Shown piece by piece: positions 1 to 7,996 of a stretch of DNA of 28,648 nucleotides (positions are counted from its first letter, which is position 1; every line of letters begins with the position of its first letter). The stretch is taken from the NCBI GenBank assembly GCA_051653405.1, contig JBOFWC010000257.1:1-28648 (forward strand), read 5' to 3'. Under the pieces are notes generated by a model. The model made no database searches, was not told the DNA's origin, and saw nothing but the letters and a program-made list of their open reading frames with translations. The position numbers and the translations under genes were made by a program. Source of the stretch: Proteocatella sp051653405 (GTDB lineage: Bacteria > Bacillota > Clostridia > Peptostreptococcales > Filifactoraceae).

Positions 1-636
1 CTACATTTCTATTAGTTTACCTTTTTCCATCATAAGCTGTCTATCAGAAACCATATCACAGAATTCATTATCATGAGATATTATTACGATGCACATACCT
101 TCTTTGGCAAGAGTTTTTAGTATAGTTACAATTCCTTGGGTAGTTTTGCTGTCAAGGGCTGATGTGGGTTCATCAAAGCAAAGCACTTTTGGATTTAACA
201 TGCAGGCTCTTGCAATAGCGACCCTCTGCTTTTGGCCACCGGAAAGCTCAAATGGATAGTTTTTTGCTTTGGATTCGATTCCTAGTTTTGTAAGCAGTTC
301 GAGTGCTTTTTTTTCAGCGTCTTCTTTGCTCATAAGTTTTTGAGTAACTGGAGCAACGGTGAGATTATCTATTATATTCATATGAGGAAATAGATTAAAG
401 TTCTGGAATACTAGGCCTACTTTTTCTTGCGAGAAATTGTCCTTGTTTTGGGAATCTATTATTATTTCACCTCTATCATAGCTTTCTAAGTTACATATAC
501 ATCTTATCAATGTAGTTTTTCCAGCACCTGATTCGCCTCTTATGCACAGGATTTCTCCTTCGTAAGCCTTTAGCGAAACGTCTTTTAGTACTTCAAGGTT
601 TGCAAATTTTTTATTTAAGTTTATTACTTCTAACAT
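1..636 (-). CDS. Amino-acid ABC transporter ATP-binding protein (polar amino acid type)
   Basis: Cytoplasmic ATPase of an amino-acid importer; it hydrolyses ATP to drive uptake through the permease encoded just upstream. The protein has the Walker A motif GESGAGKTT, the Q-loop region VFQNFNLF, the signature LSGGQKQR, Walker B VLCFDEPTSALD and the switch histidine in IISHD, so it is a complete GlnQ/HisP-type subunit. A slightly longer start at 642 has no room for a ribosome binding site. GAGAGG lies 6 nt before the ATG at 636, which gives 211 aa and an N-terminus MLEVINLNKKF. The start lies about 11 nt after the permease stop, as expected for the last gene of the operon visible here. Substrate is inferred from the T-box leader of the operon, not from this protein. 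Confidence 0.93.
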   Translation of the reverse strand: MLEVINLNKKFANLEVLKDVSLKAYEGEILCIRGESGAGKTTLIRCICNLESYDRGEIIIDSQNKDNFSQEKVGLVFQNFNLFPHMNIIDNLTVAPVTQKLMSKEDAEKKALELLTKLGIESKAKNYPFELSGGQKQRVAIARACMLNPKVLCFDEPTSALDSKTTQGIVTILKTLAKEGMCIVIISHDNEFCDMVSDRQLMMEKGKLIEM

Positions 637-647
637 AGTCATCCTCT

Positions 648-1289
648 CTATTCATAATATGAAAAGTTTTTCTCAAGTATTGCAAAGGTCTTACTTAGAG
701 TGGCAATTACAATAAGATATATTATGCCTACTAGCATGAATGGAATCATAGAAGACATTGTATTGGCTGCAATTTTCCCAGCTCTTAAAAGATCGCCAAG
801 CCCTAAGATGTACACAAGAGAGGTGTCTTTTATTAAGGTTATAGTTTCATTTCCCATTGCAGGAAGGATACTTTTTATTACTTGAGGAAGGATTATTTTA
901 AAGAAAGTATTTTTCTTATCCATACCAAGTATTTTTGCGGCCTCGTACTGACCCTTATCTATGCCTTGAAGGCCACCTCTTACAATTTCAGCAAAGTAAG
1001 CTGTATAATTTAGTACAAATGCAAGTGCGGCAGCGGTTTCTCTTTCGAGTACAATGTTCATGTATGGAAGCCCAAAGAATATGAACATTAGCTGAAGTAG
1101 AAGCGGAGTTCCACGCATTACATATATATAAATAGATACTAGCTTTTTTACAGGCTCTATCGCATGCATTTTTAAAAGTGCGGTAACTACTGAAAGCGGA
1201 AGTGATAGTATCAAGGTTATTACTGAAAGTATCAAAGTTGTCTTTAGGCCTTCCATCATCGATGGCATAAGCTGCATTATTATTTCCAT
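648..1289 (-). CDS. Amino-acid ABC transporter permease
   Basis: Inner-membrane permease subunit of the same importer, 213 aa, with about five hydrophobic segments. It belongs to the His/Glu/Gln/Arg permease family. The cytoplasmic EAA loop that docks the ATPase is clear: EAAKILGMDKKNTFFKIILP, followed by a proline-rich turn. The conserved region around RGTPLLLQL and EIVRGG is typical of the family. The start ATG at 1289 is preceded by AGGAGG with a short spacer; the internal Met at residue 5 has no comparable site. It lies between the binding protein and the ATPase, with short gaps, so the three genes form one transcription unit running leftward from the T-box leader. Confidence 0.93.
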   Translation of the reverse strand: MEIIMQLMPSMMEGLKTTLILSVITLILSLPLSVVTALLKMHAIEPVKKLVSIYIYVMRGTPLLLQLMFIFFGLPYMNIVLERETAAALAFVLNYTAYFAEIVRGGLQGIDKGQYEAAKILGMDKKNTFFKIILPQVIKSILPAMGNETITLIKDTSLVYILGLGDLLRAGKIAANTMSSMIPFMLVGIIYLIVIATLSKTFAILEKNFSYYE

Positions 1290-1314
1290 TTTTCCTCCTG
1301 AGGGTTATTTGATT

Positions 1315-2115
1315 CTAGTTTTCTGAGAACCATTTAGTTCTAATTTCTTCGTATTTTCCATCTTTTTGCATTTCTGCAAGTGCAGTATTTATTTTTTCTA
1401 AAAGCAGGGCATCTGATTTTCTAACGCCTATTCCATACTCTTCTTCTCCAAAGTTATCTTCAAGCACTTTGTAGCTCGCTTCGCCTCTAAGCTTCATATA
1501 GTATCTTGCAAGGACTTCGTCAACTACAATTGCATCGGTTCTCTTAGCTTCTAGATCCATGAAAGCTTCATTGTTAGTATCGAACTGAATTGGTTCTGCA
1601 TTTTTTAGAGAAGCAGTGAATTCTGCATCTGCCATTACAGCATCATAGGCACTTGACTCTTTTTGTACGGCTACAGTTTTATCTTTTAAGTCTGCCTTAG
1701 AAGTCACAGGACTATCGGCAAGAGTTACAATTATTTGTTTGTTGTTAAGATAAGGTGTAGTAAAGTTTACTTTTTCTTTTCTAGCATCAGTTATAGTATA
1801 CCCATTCCAAATCACATCTATATTCTTAGCATTAAGTTCAGTTTCTTTCATAGACCAGTCTATTGGCTGGAATTTCACTTCAAGGCCAATTCTTTTTGAA
1901 ACTTCATTTGCTAAATCAACATCAAAGCCTGTAAGTTCTCCGTTAGTATCTCTAAAACCCATTGGCGCAAAGGTATCATCTAGGCCCATAACGAAGTAGC
2001 CTTTTTCTTCAAGTTCGCTCCAAGTATCTTGATTATCAGCGGTCTTGCTTCCACAACCAGTAAATATTGTAAGCAGTGTTAAAATTGAAATTGTAAGTGC
2101 GATTAATTTTTTCAT
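1315..2115 (-). CDS. Amino-acid ABC transporter substrate-binding lipoprotein
   Basis: Extracytoplasmic binding protein (SBP_bac_3 family), 266 aa. The N-terminus is a lipoprotein signal: MKK, a hydrophobic run, then a lipobox IFTGC with the acylated cysteine at about residue 21. The mature part opens with YFVMGLDDTFAPMGF and contains GFDVDLANEVSKRIG, the usual start of the polar amino-acid-binding fold. AAGGAG precedes the ATG at 2115. It is the first gene after the T-box leader. The leader's specifier suggests histidine as ligand; the protein alone does not distinguish histidine from other polar amino acids. Confidence 0.93.
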   Translation of the reverse strand: MKKLIALTISILTLLTIFTGCGSKTADNQDTWSELEEKGYFVMGLDDTFAPMGFRDTNGELTGFDVDLANEVSKRIGLEVKFQPIDWSMKETELNAKNIDVIWNGYTITDARKEKVNFTTPYLNNKQIIVTLADSPVTSKADLKDKTVAVQKESSAYDAVMADAEFTASLKNAEPIQFDTNNEAFMDLEAKRTDAIVVDEVLARYYMKLRGEASYKVLEDNFGEEEYGIGVRKSDALLLEKINTALAEMQKDGKYEEIRTKWFSEN

Positions 2116-2175
2116 TTTGATTTCTCCTTTTTGGTTTCAATAATTTTTGGTTTCAAAAGTTTTTAATTTTCGGTA

Positions 2176-2220
2176 TTAAAAAAGCTCTCATCCTATGACT
2201 ATGTCAAAGGACGAGAGCTG
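2176..2220 (-). terminator. T-box intrinsic terminator
   Basis: Read on the minus strand, AGCTCTCGTCC pairs with GGATGAGAGCT across a loop of about 15 nt and is followed by a run of U. It lies between the T-box sequence and the lipoprotein gene. Its 5' arm follows the T-box sequence directly, as expected for the mutually exclusive terminator/antiterminator pair of a transcriptional T-box. Confidence 0.9.
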
Positions 2221-2493
2221 TGCTCACGTGGTTCCACCTTTATTTGTTAATATCTCACGATATTAACCTCTTCAGGTACGTAAATACTTTTGAAAGTATA
2301 AAGATACCCTAGCACATGGTAACGGGTGCGAATACCGATTCAACCTACTTGTAAAATACTTTCGATGAATAGCTCAAAGATGTGTTCGATCTAATTTTCT
2401 TGATTCTTTTCACCAAATAGAATCTCTCTGCAAAGAAGAATTATATCTACTATTTCTCGTCAAAGCCTTTAAAATTTTTGAATAATTTAATTT
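2178..2493 (-). promoter_or_regulatory. T-box riboswitch leader, probable specifier CAC (His)
   Basis: Minus-strand leader of about 315 nt ahead of the amino-acid transporter operon. The T-box AAGGTGGAACCACG is at 2240-2227, next to a terminator. Stem I is recognisable: AATAG pairs with CTATT at the base, AGA with TCT above it, and an apical part contains AGAGAG and TTGGTGAAA. The stretch CGAACACATCTTTGAGC at 2388-2372 aligns with the B. subtilis glyQS specifier strand (GGC followed by AUUCUUGAGC), which places the specifier at 2384-2382 = CAC, histidine. Stem III is the hairpin with arms GTTAATAT and ATATTAAC. The bulge UGGA would pair best with a U73 tRNA, whereas bacterial tRNA-His usually has C73, so the amino acid call is less certain than the T-box call. 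Confidence 0.93.
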
Positions 2494-2499
2494 TTTATA

Positions 2500-2528
2500 A
2501 TATTACACTTCTATTTTTAGTTTGTCAA
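2500..2528 (-). promoter_or_regulatory. Sigma-A type promoter of the T-box/ABC transporter operon
   Basis: On the minus strand, TTGACA (2528-2523) and TAATAT (2505-2500) are separated by 17 nt. The predicted start near 2493 falls directly before the T-box leader. Confidence 0.85.
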
Positions 2529-2559
2529 TAGTTTTTGAGAAAATATTTTTTAAAATAAA

Positions 2560-2892
2560 CTAAACTTTTATAAATTGTTCCACGTCAATTACAAATATCG
2601 TAGCTCCGCCAACTGTAACTTCAAGAGGAAGTCCAATATGAGAACCTGCGTTGAAAAACTCTGAAATAGGAGAAGCTACAAGTTCACTTCTAGTCTTACA
2701 GATGTTTGTGATAACATCTAGCGCTTCTTGAAGTTTTTCTTCTTCAACACCTATTAGTAGTGTGGAGTTTTCAGATTTCAGAAAGCCACCACTTGTAGAT
2801 AGTTTAGTGACTCTAAAATCATTTTCTATAAGAGAAATTCGAAGTTTGTGTACATCGTCGTTGTGTACGATTGCTATTATTAATTTTGCCAT
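2560..2892 (-). CDS. darA: DarA-type cyclic-di-AMP receptor (PII-like)
   Basis: Small cytoplasmic PII-like signal protein, 110 aa, of the family that binds cyclic di-AMP (B. subtilis DarA/YaaQ, S. aureus PstA). Family hallmarks are visible: opening AKLIIAIVHNDD, then LIENDFRVTKLSTSGGFLKSENSTLLIG, and the C-terminal VGGATIFVIDVEQF, which correspond to the known ligand-binding segments. AGGAAGGAG precedes the ATG at 2892. The length equals that of family members. The partner protein is not established in any genus I know of. It sits alone between ttcA and the promoter of the T-box operon, 95 nt after ttcA on the same strand, so it may be cotranscribed with ttcA or have its own promoter. Confidence 0.92.
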   Translation of the reverse strand: MAKLIIAIVHNDDVHKLRISLIENDFRVTKLSTSGGFLKSENSTLLIGVEEEKLQEALDVITNICKTRSELVASPISEFFNAGSHIGLPLEVTVGGATIFVIDVEQFIKV

Positions 2893-2986
2893 AGTAAAAC
2901 TCCTTCCTAAACTGATGTATTTGAATTTTCTATATATTTAATTATAACACATTTTGATAATTTTAATCAAAAAGTTAATAAAAGTT

Positions 2987-3841
2987 TTAGTATAAATCTA
3001 AGAAACTTTCTTTTTGATCATTCCTCTGCCATGCTATGCAGGCATCTAGATTTATATTTTGTGCAGATTTAAATATAGATTTTTCTACGTTAGGATTCGT
3101 CTTTTTTAGGTTTTCAATCAAATCTTTTATCTCGTATCTAGTAGAGGCTATTTTTCCAGCAGCTACCGCACAGCCACAGTTCATTGCAAGAATTCCATTG
3201 TTTTTTGTATAGCGTTTTATGGCATCTTCTCTGATATAGTAAAGTGGTCTAATTATTTCCATTTTCGAAAAATTAGTAGATTTTAATTTAGGCATCATAG
3301 TTTTAAAGCTACCCGCATAAAGTATATTCATCATTATAGTTTCAATAACATCATCGTAGTGATGACCTAGGGCCATTTTATTACAGCCAAGTTCCTCTGC
3401 TTTATTGTAAAGCGCCCCTCTTCTCATTTTAGCACACATATAGCAGGGCGATTCTTGAGCTACTTTTTCGGCAACCTCAAATATGTTGGTTTCAAATAGA
3501 TGTATTGGAATCTCAAGATGTTTACAGTTTTCGATAAGCTGATTTTTGTTTATGTCATAAAACCCTGGGTTCATAGCTATAAATTCAAGTTCGAAAGGAA
3601 TTTCTGTATGTCTGTGAAGTTCTTGAAAAAGTTTGGCCATAATGAGGCTGTCTTTTCCTCCAGATACGGTTACAGCTATTTTATCGTTTGGCTGTATCAT
3701 TTGAAAATCTCTTATGGCTCTCATGAAAGGAGACCACAGATGTTTACGGTATTTTTTTATTATACTGCGTTCAATTTCTTTTATATCCTTTAATTCACAT
3801 TCGGGAATCATCAGTTCGCAGCCTTTTCCTGATAATATCAT
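2987..3841 (-). CDS. ttcA: TtcA-family tRNA 2-thiolation ATPase
   Basis: Adenylating tRNA thiolase of the TtcA/TilS-like PP-loop superfamily, 284 aa from the chosen start. The ATP pyrophosphatase loop is VTVSGGKDS (residues about 57-65). A CxxC (CYMC, residues 133-136) and a later C-x-C (NCGC, 222-224) are the likely iron-sulfur cluster ligands found in this family. The GHHYDD segment near residue 160 is also typical. In enterobacteria TtcA makes 2-thiocytidine at tRNA position 32; the clostridial substrate is an inference. A frame extension to a TTG at 3853 exists, but GAGG lies 6 nt before the ATG at 3841, so I start there. It is divergent from the SCIFF maturase. Confidence 0.85.
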   Translation of the reverse strand: MILSGKGCELMIPECELKDIKEIERSIIKKYRKHLWSPFMRAIRDFQMIQPNDKIAVTVSGGKDSLIMAKLFQELHRHTEIPFELEFIAMNPGFYDINKNQLIENCKHLEIPIHLFETNIFEVAEKVAQESPCYMCAKMRRGALYNKAEELGCNKMALGHHYDDVIETIMMNILYAGSFKTMMPKLKSTNFSKMEIIRPLYYIREDAIKRYTKNNGILAMNCGCAVAAGKIASTRYEIKDLIENLKKTNPNVEKSIFKSAQNINLDACIAWQRNDQKESFLDLY

Positions 3842-3876
3842 TTTTATCCTCAATTCTAAGTTTAAATTTTAGCTTT

Positions 3877-3885
3877 ATTATAGCA
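3877..3885 (-). promoter_or_regulatory. Extended -10 promoter candidate for ttcA
   Basis: On the minus strand, TGCTATAAT forms an extended -10 element about 36 nt upstream of the ttcA start. I see no good -35 at the usual distance, which extended -10 promoters can tolerate. Confidence 0.5.
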
Positions 3886-3971
3886 AATTTAATAAAATTT
3901 TTCTATAAATTTTATATGATACTTTCAAGATTTGTTATATAATATTATATTAGGGGTATAAAAAAGAGTAT

Positions 3972-4001
3972 TTGACAAAATAGGTTATTATTAAGTTTAT
4001 A
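3972..4001 (+). promoter_or_regulatory. Promoter candidate for the SCIFF maturase gene
   Basis: TTGACA at 3972-3977 is followed after 18 nt by TTTATA at 3996-4001, 24 nt ahead of the maturase ATG. The -35 is perfect and the -10 weak. Confidence 0.55.
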
Positions 4002-4024
4002 TATAAAAGATTTAGGAGAAAAAT

Positions 4025-5392
4025 ATGAAATTAGTACACAAATTTAAACAGAACGGATACAATTTTTTGCTAGATGTCAATTCAGGATCAGTGCATCTTG
4101 TAGATGATATTGCATATGATGTCTTAGATTATTATGAAAGTGGAGCAAAAATGGCGGTAGATTCACTTTCTTCAAAATATAAAGAAGAAGATATAGAGAC
4201 AGCATTTGCAGAACTTAAGGAACTTGAAAGCGAGGGAATATTATATACAGATGATATTTTCCCAAGCACAAAAACTTTTTTAGATAGAAAACCGATAGTT
4301 AAGGCTATGTGTCTTCATATGGCACATGATTGTAATTTAAAGTGTAAATACTGTTTTGCATCTCAGGGAGATTTTAATGGACCAAAGGGACTTATGAGTT
4401 TAGAGGTTGGAAAGAAATCACTTGATTATCTTATAGCAAATTCTGGAAATCGTAAAAATTTAGAAGTGGATTTTTTTGGTGGAGAGCCTCTACTAAATTT
4501 TGAAGTGGTTAAAGAGCTTGTGGAATATGGTAATGAGCAGGCAGCTAAGCACAATAAATTATTTAGATTTACAATAACTACAAATGGAGTGCTTTTAGAT
4601 GATGAAAAGATAAAATATATAAATGAACATATGCATAATGTGGTATTAAGTCTTGATGGAAGAAAAGACATAAATGACAATATGAGACCTACTTTAAATG
4701 ACAAGGGAAGTTATGATGTAATTGTACCTAAGTTTCAAAAACTTATAGAAGAAAGAGATAAAAATAAATTCTATTATATAAGAGGAACTTTTACAAGACA
4801 CAATATGGACTTTGGAAAAGATGTACTTCACTTTAGAGATTTAGGATTTGAACTTACTTCTATGGAACCTGTAGTAGACCATAATGAGAATGTATATGCC
4901 TTAAGAGAAGAAGATGTAGCGCTTGTAAATAAAGAATATGAGAGATTTGCTAAGGATTATCTTGAGATAAGAAAGCAAGATAAAGATTTTAAGTTTTTCC
5001 ACTTCATGATTGACTTAAGTGGGGGGCCTTGTGCAATAAAAAGGATTTCAGGCTGTGGAGCAGGGCTTGAATATTTAGCAATAACTCCAGATGGAGATAT
5101 ATATCCATGTCATCAGTTTGTTGGAAATGAAGATTTCAAAATGGGAAGTTTATTTGATGAGAATATTTCATTCCCTAAAGAAATTGTAAATCAGTTCCAT
5201 GGATGTAATGTAGAGACGAAGGATGATTGCAAATCTTGCTGGGCTAAATTCTACTGTTCAGGAGGATGTCATGCGAATGCATACAATTTTAATGGTGATG
5301 TGAAAAAGCCATATAAACTTGGATGTGAAATGCAGAAAAAAAGAATAGAATGTGCTATAATGGTAGAAGCGGCATTAAAACTCGAAGAATAA
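4025..5392 (+). CDS. scfB: SCIFF peptide maturase, radical SAM/SPASM enzyme
   Basis: Radical SAM enzyme (455 aa) of the family that installs thioether cross-links in the SCIFF peptide (six cysteines in forty-five), a RiPP system nearly universal in Clostridia. The N-terminal 90 residues (HKFKQNGYNFLLDVNSGSVH onward) match the peptide-binding domain of this family. The SAM cluster motif CNLKCKYC is at residues 103-110, followed by FASQGDF and FFGGEP. The C-terminal SPASM domain has many cysteines (GPCAIKRISGCGAG, YPCHQF, CKSCWAKFYCSGGCH, LGCEMQ) for two auxiliary [4Fe-4S] clusters. The RBS AGGAG precedes the ATG. The substrate gene, normally directly upstream, is not in the 183-nt divergent gap nor just downstream. 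Confidence 0.92.
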   Translation: MKLVHKFKQNGYNFLLDVNSGSVHLVDDIAYDVLDYYESGAKMAVDSLSSKYKEEDIETAFAELKELESEGILYTDDIFPSTKTFLDRKPIVKAMCLHMAHDCNLKCKYCFASQGDFNGPKGLMSLEVGKKSLDYLIANSGNRKNLEVDFFGGEPLLNFEVVKELVEYGNEQAAKHNKLFRFTITTNGVLLDDEKIKYINEHMHNVVLSLDGRKDINDNMRPTLNDKGSYDVIVPKFQKLIEERDKNKFYYIRGTFTRHNMDFGKDVLHFRDLGFELTSMEPVVDHNENVYALREEDVALVNKEYERFAKDYLEIRKQDKDFKFFHFMIDLSGGPCAIKRISGCGAGLEYLAITPDGDIYPCHQFVGNEDFKMGSLFDENISFPKEIVNQFHGCNVETKDDCKSCWAKFYCSGGCHANAYNFNGDVKKPYKLGCEMQKKRIECAIMVEAALKLEE

Positions 5393-5427
5393 TAAATTAA
5401 TTTTATATTAATAAAACAGGAGGCGTC

Positions 5428-6546
5428 GTGAAGGATAAAATTAGGAAAAACTCAAACTTTATTTTTATAGCAATTATAGTGCTAATAATTTACAAAGGAA
5501 TTGAAAATTATGCTTGGTTCTTTGAAAATTGTAATCATTTGATTAGCATTTTAATTCCGTTTTTTTGGGGCTTTGGAATAGCATATATATTAAATCCAAT
5601 GCTTGTAAGGCTTGAAACTAAAAAGAAAATGAAACGTATACCAGCTATGTTTATATGTTATGCGGTTTTCTTTGGAGTGATTGGATTGTTTCTCACAATA
5701 GTTACGCCTATAATACTTCGAAATTTATTTGATATTATAGAAATGCTTCCAGAGTATATGGATGCACTTCAGTCTTGGTTTGATAACACCCTACTCAATC
5801 TTACGCTTATAGAAAAGCTTAGATTAAAAGAGTATATTCAATCTAATATAGCAGGCATTTCTACTATGCTTCTTGAATTTTTAAATTTAACTATAAATGG
5901 AGTGCTTACAAAGGTTATAGGTATAACTTCAGGATTACTTAAATTTATAGTAGGAATAATAGTTTCGGCTTACGTATTGACAGAGAAAGAACGATTTTCA
6001 AAAAGTTCTAAGAAATTTATACTTGCAATATATGGAAATGAAAAATCTAAAAAAATATTGGATTTCTTTGGACTTTGCAATGAAGTTTTCTCAAATTTTA
6101 TAATAGGAAAAGCAATAGATTCTTTTATAATTGGAATTATAGCTTTTGCAGGATTTAGTCTTATGAAAGCACCATACGCACTGTTACTAAGTCTTATTGT
6201 AGGCGTAACAAATATGATTCCATACTTTGGACCTTTTATAGGTGCTTTTCCAGCGATACTGATTACGCTTTTTGTGAGTCCGATAAAGGCCTTTTGGGTA
6301 GCTGTATTTATTCTTGTGCTTCAACAGGTGGATGGGAATATAATAGGACCTAAGATTTTAGGAGACAAGGTAGGAATATCACCATTTTATATAATACTTT
6401 CAATTCTTATAGGTGGCGGATTCTTTGGAATGTTAGGAATGCTTTTTGCAGTTCCGATGTTTAAAGTGATTAGCATAATGCTCGATAGATACATGGATAC
6501 AAGAATTGAAAAGCAGGCTTTAATCAGTGATCAAAATGAAGAGTAA
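5428..6546 (+). CDS. AI-2E family transporter-like membrane protein
   Basis: Polytopic membrane protein of 372 aa (AI-2E transporter/UPF0118 family, PF01594), with paired N-terminal hydrophobic segments, a central amphipathic region and a group of C-terminal helices. The family's C-terminal signature is present: a glutamine-containing stretch LQQVDGNIIGPKILGDKVG, then ILIGGGFFGMLGMLFAVP. Members have been linked to quorum signal export, Na+/H+ exchange or other efflux, so the substrate here is unknown. It starts with GTG at 5428, preceded by AGGAGG at 5 nt spacing. It follows the SCIFF maturase by only 35 nt with no terminator between, so the two may be cotranscribed. Confidence 0.88.
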   Translation: MKDKIRKNSNFIFIAIIVLIIYKGIENYAWFFENCNHLISILIPFFWGFGIAYILNPMLVRLETKKKMKRIPAMFICYAVFFGVIGLFLTIVTPIILRNLFDIIEMLPEYMDALQSWFDNTLLNLTLIEKLRLKEYIQSNIAGISTMLLEFLNLTINGVLTKVIGITSGLLKFIVGIIVSAYVLTEKERFSKSSKKFILAIYGNEKSKKILDFFGLCNEVFSNFIIGKAIDSFIIGIIAFAGFSLMKAPYALLLSLIVGVTNMIPYFGPFIGAFPAILITLFVSPIKAFWVAVFILVLQQVDGNIIGPKILGDKVGISPFYIILSILIGGGFFGMLGMLFAVPMFKVISIMLDRYMDTRIEKQALISDQNEE

Positions 6547-6700
6547 AAAACTTGAAATATAATGCATGAAATGTGTAAAAATCATTTTAATATTAATAAT
6601 AATATGGTATACTTAATAACTGTGGATATTATTTATATGTAATTAAAATGAATTTTATTATATAGATTTATAAGAAATAAATTTGAAAGGAATGAAACTT

Positions 6701-7960
6701 TTGGCATATATAGTTGTTAAAGAAAGTAAGCCGCTTAAAGGAACTGTTAAGGTAAGCGGAGCCAAAAATGCAGTACTTCCAATAATTGCAGCAACACTTT
6801 TAGTTGATGGTGTTTCAGTTATAAAGAGTGTGCCTAATTTAAGAGATGTGAATGTAATGTCAGATCTTTTAAGATATCTTGGTGCAAAAGTACAGTATGA
6901 TGGAGATACACTTGTAGTAGATGCTACAGAAATAAAAGATACGGAGGCTCCATATCATCTTGTAAATAAAATGAGAGCATCATTTTTAGTTATGGGATCG
7001 CTTCTAGCTAGATATAAAAATGCAAAGATTTCTATGCCTGGAGGATGTGCTATTGGTACAAGACCTATAGATTTACACCTAAAAGGATTTAAAGCCATTG
7101 GAGCGAAAGTTAATTCTGAGCATGGATACGTGGAAGCGGATGCAGAGGCTTTAAAAGGAAGTAAGGTATACCTAGACTTCCCATCTGTAGGAGCAACTGA
7201 AAATATAATGATGGCAGCAGTTCTAGCAGAAGGAATTACTACTATAGAAAATGCAGCTGAAGAACCTGAAATTGTAGACTTAGCAAACTTTTTAAATAAG
7301 ATGGGAGCTAAGGTAAGAGGCGCAGGAACTAACACAATAAAAATAACAGGTGTAGAGAAGCTTGAAGCAGTGGAACATACTGTTATTCCTGATAGAATAG
7401 AGGCAGGTACCTATATGGTAGCAGCGGCTATGACAAAGGGTGATGTATATGTAGACAATGTAATAATAGATCATATAAAACCACTTGTAGCTAAGCTTGT
7501 AGAAGTGGGCTGCATAGTAGAAGAAGGAGAAAATGGAGTAAGAGTTATTGGGCCAGAAGAAATTCAACCTACTAACATAAAAACTCTTCCACATCCAGGA
7601 TTTCCAACGGATATGCAATCTCAGTTTATGGCACTTTTATGTACAGCAAATGGAAAATCTACAATTACTGAAACGGTATTTGAAAATAGATTTATGAATG
7701 TACCTGAACTTATAAGAATGGGCGCTGATATTGAAATTAATGGAAAATCTGCTATTGTTCAAGGGAAACCTAAACTTACAGGTTCAGAAGTTATGGCGAC
7801 AGATTTAAGAGCAGGAGCAGCACTTGTTATAAGTGGGCTTGTGGCTGAAGGCGAAACTATTGTAAAAAATATTTATCATATAGAAAGAGGATATGTTGAC
7901 TTAGTAGGAAAACTATCTATGCTTGGAGCTGAAATTTACAAAGTTGAAGAAAGTATTTAG
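6701..7960 (+). CDS. murA: UDP-N-acetylglucosamine 1-carboxyvinyltransferase MurA
   Basis: First committed enzyme of peptidoglycan synthesis: transfers enolpyruvate from PEP to UDP-GlcNAc in the cytosol. The protein shows the family start KPLKGTVKVSGAKNAVLPI, the active-site loop GGCAIGTRPIDLH with the catalytic cysteine at about residue 116 (Cys rather than Asp, so of the fosfomycin-reactive type), and the C-terminal DLRAGAALVISGLVAEG. The open frame extends upstream to a TTG at 6683. AAAGGA lies 9 nt before the TTG at 6701, and that start gives 419 aa and the usual N-terminus, so I prefer it. It is followed 36 nt later by an mreB-family gene, suggesting a cell-wall operon. Firmicutes often carry two MurA paralogues; which one this is cannot be told. 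Confidence 0.95.
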   Translation: MAYIVVKESKPLKGTVKVSGAKNAVLPIIAATLLVDGVSVIKSVPNLRDVNVMSDLLRYLGAKVQYDGDTLVVDATEIKDTEAPYHLVNKMRASFLVMGSLLARYKNAKISMPGGCAIGTRPIDLHLKGFKAIGAKVNSEHGYVEADAEALKGSKVYLDFPSVGATENIMMAAVLAEGITTIENAAEEPEIVDLANFLNKMGAKVRGAGTNTIKITGVEKLEAVEHTVIPDRIEAGTYMVAAAMTKGDVYVDNVIIDHIKPLVAKLVEVGCIVEEGENGVRVIGPEEIQPTNIKTLPHPGFPTDMQSQFMALLCTANGKSTITETVFENRFMNVPELIRMGADIEINGKSAIVQGKPKLTGSEVMATDLRAGAALVISGLVAEGETIVKNIYHIERGYVDLVGKLSMLGAEIYKVEESI

Positions 7961-7996
7961 TTTATAGAGAAGTAATTAGTAATTAGGAGGTAAATA

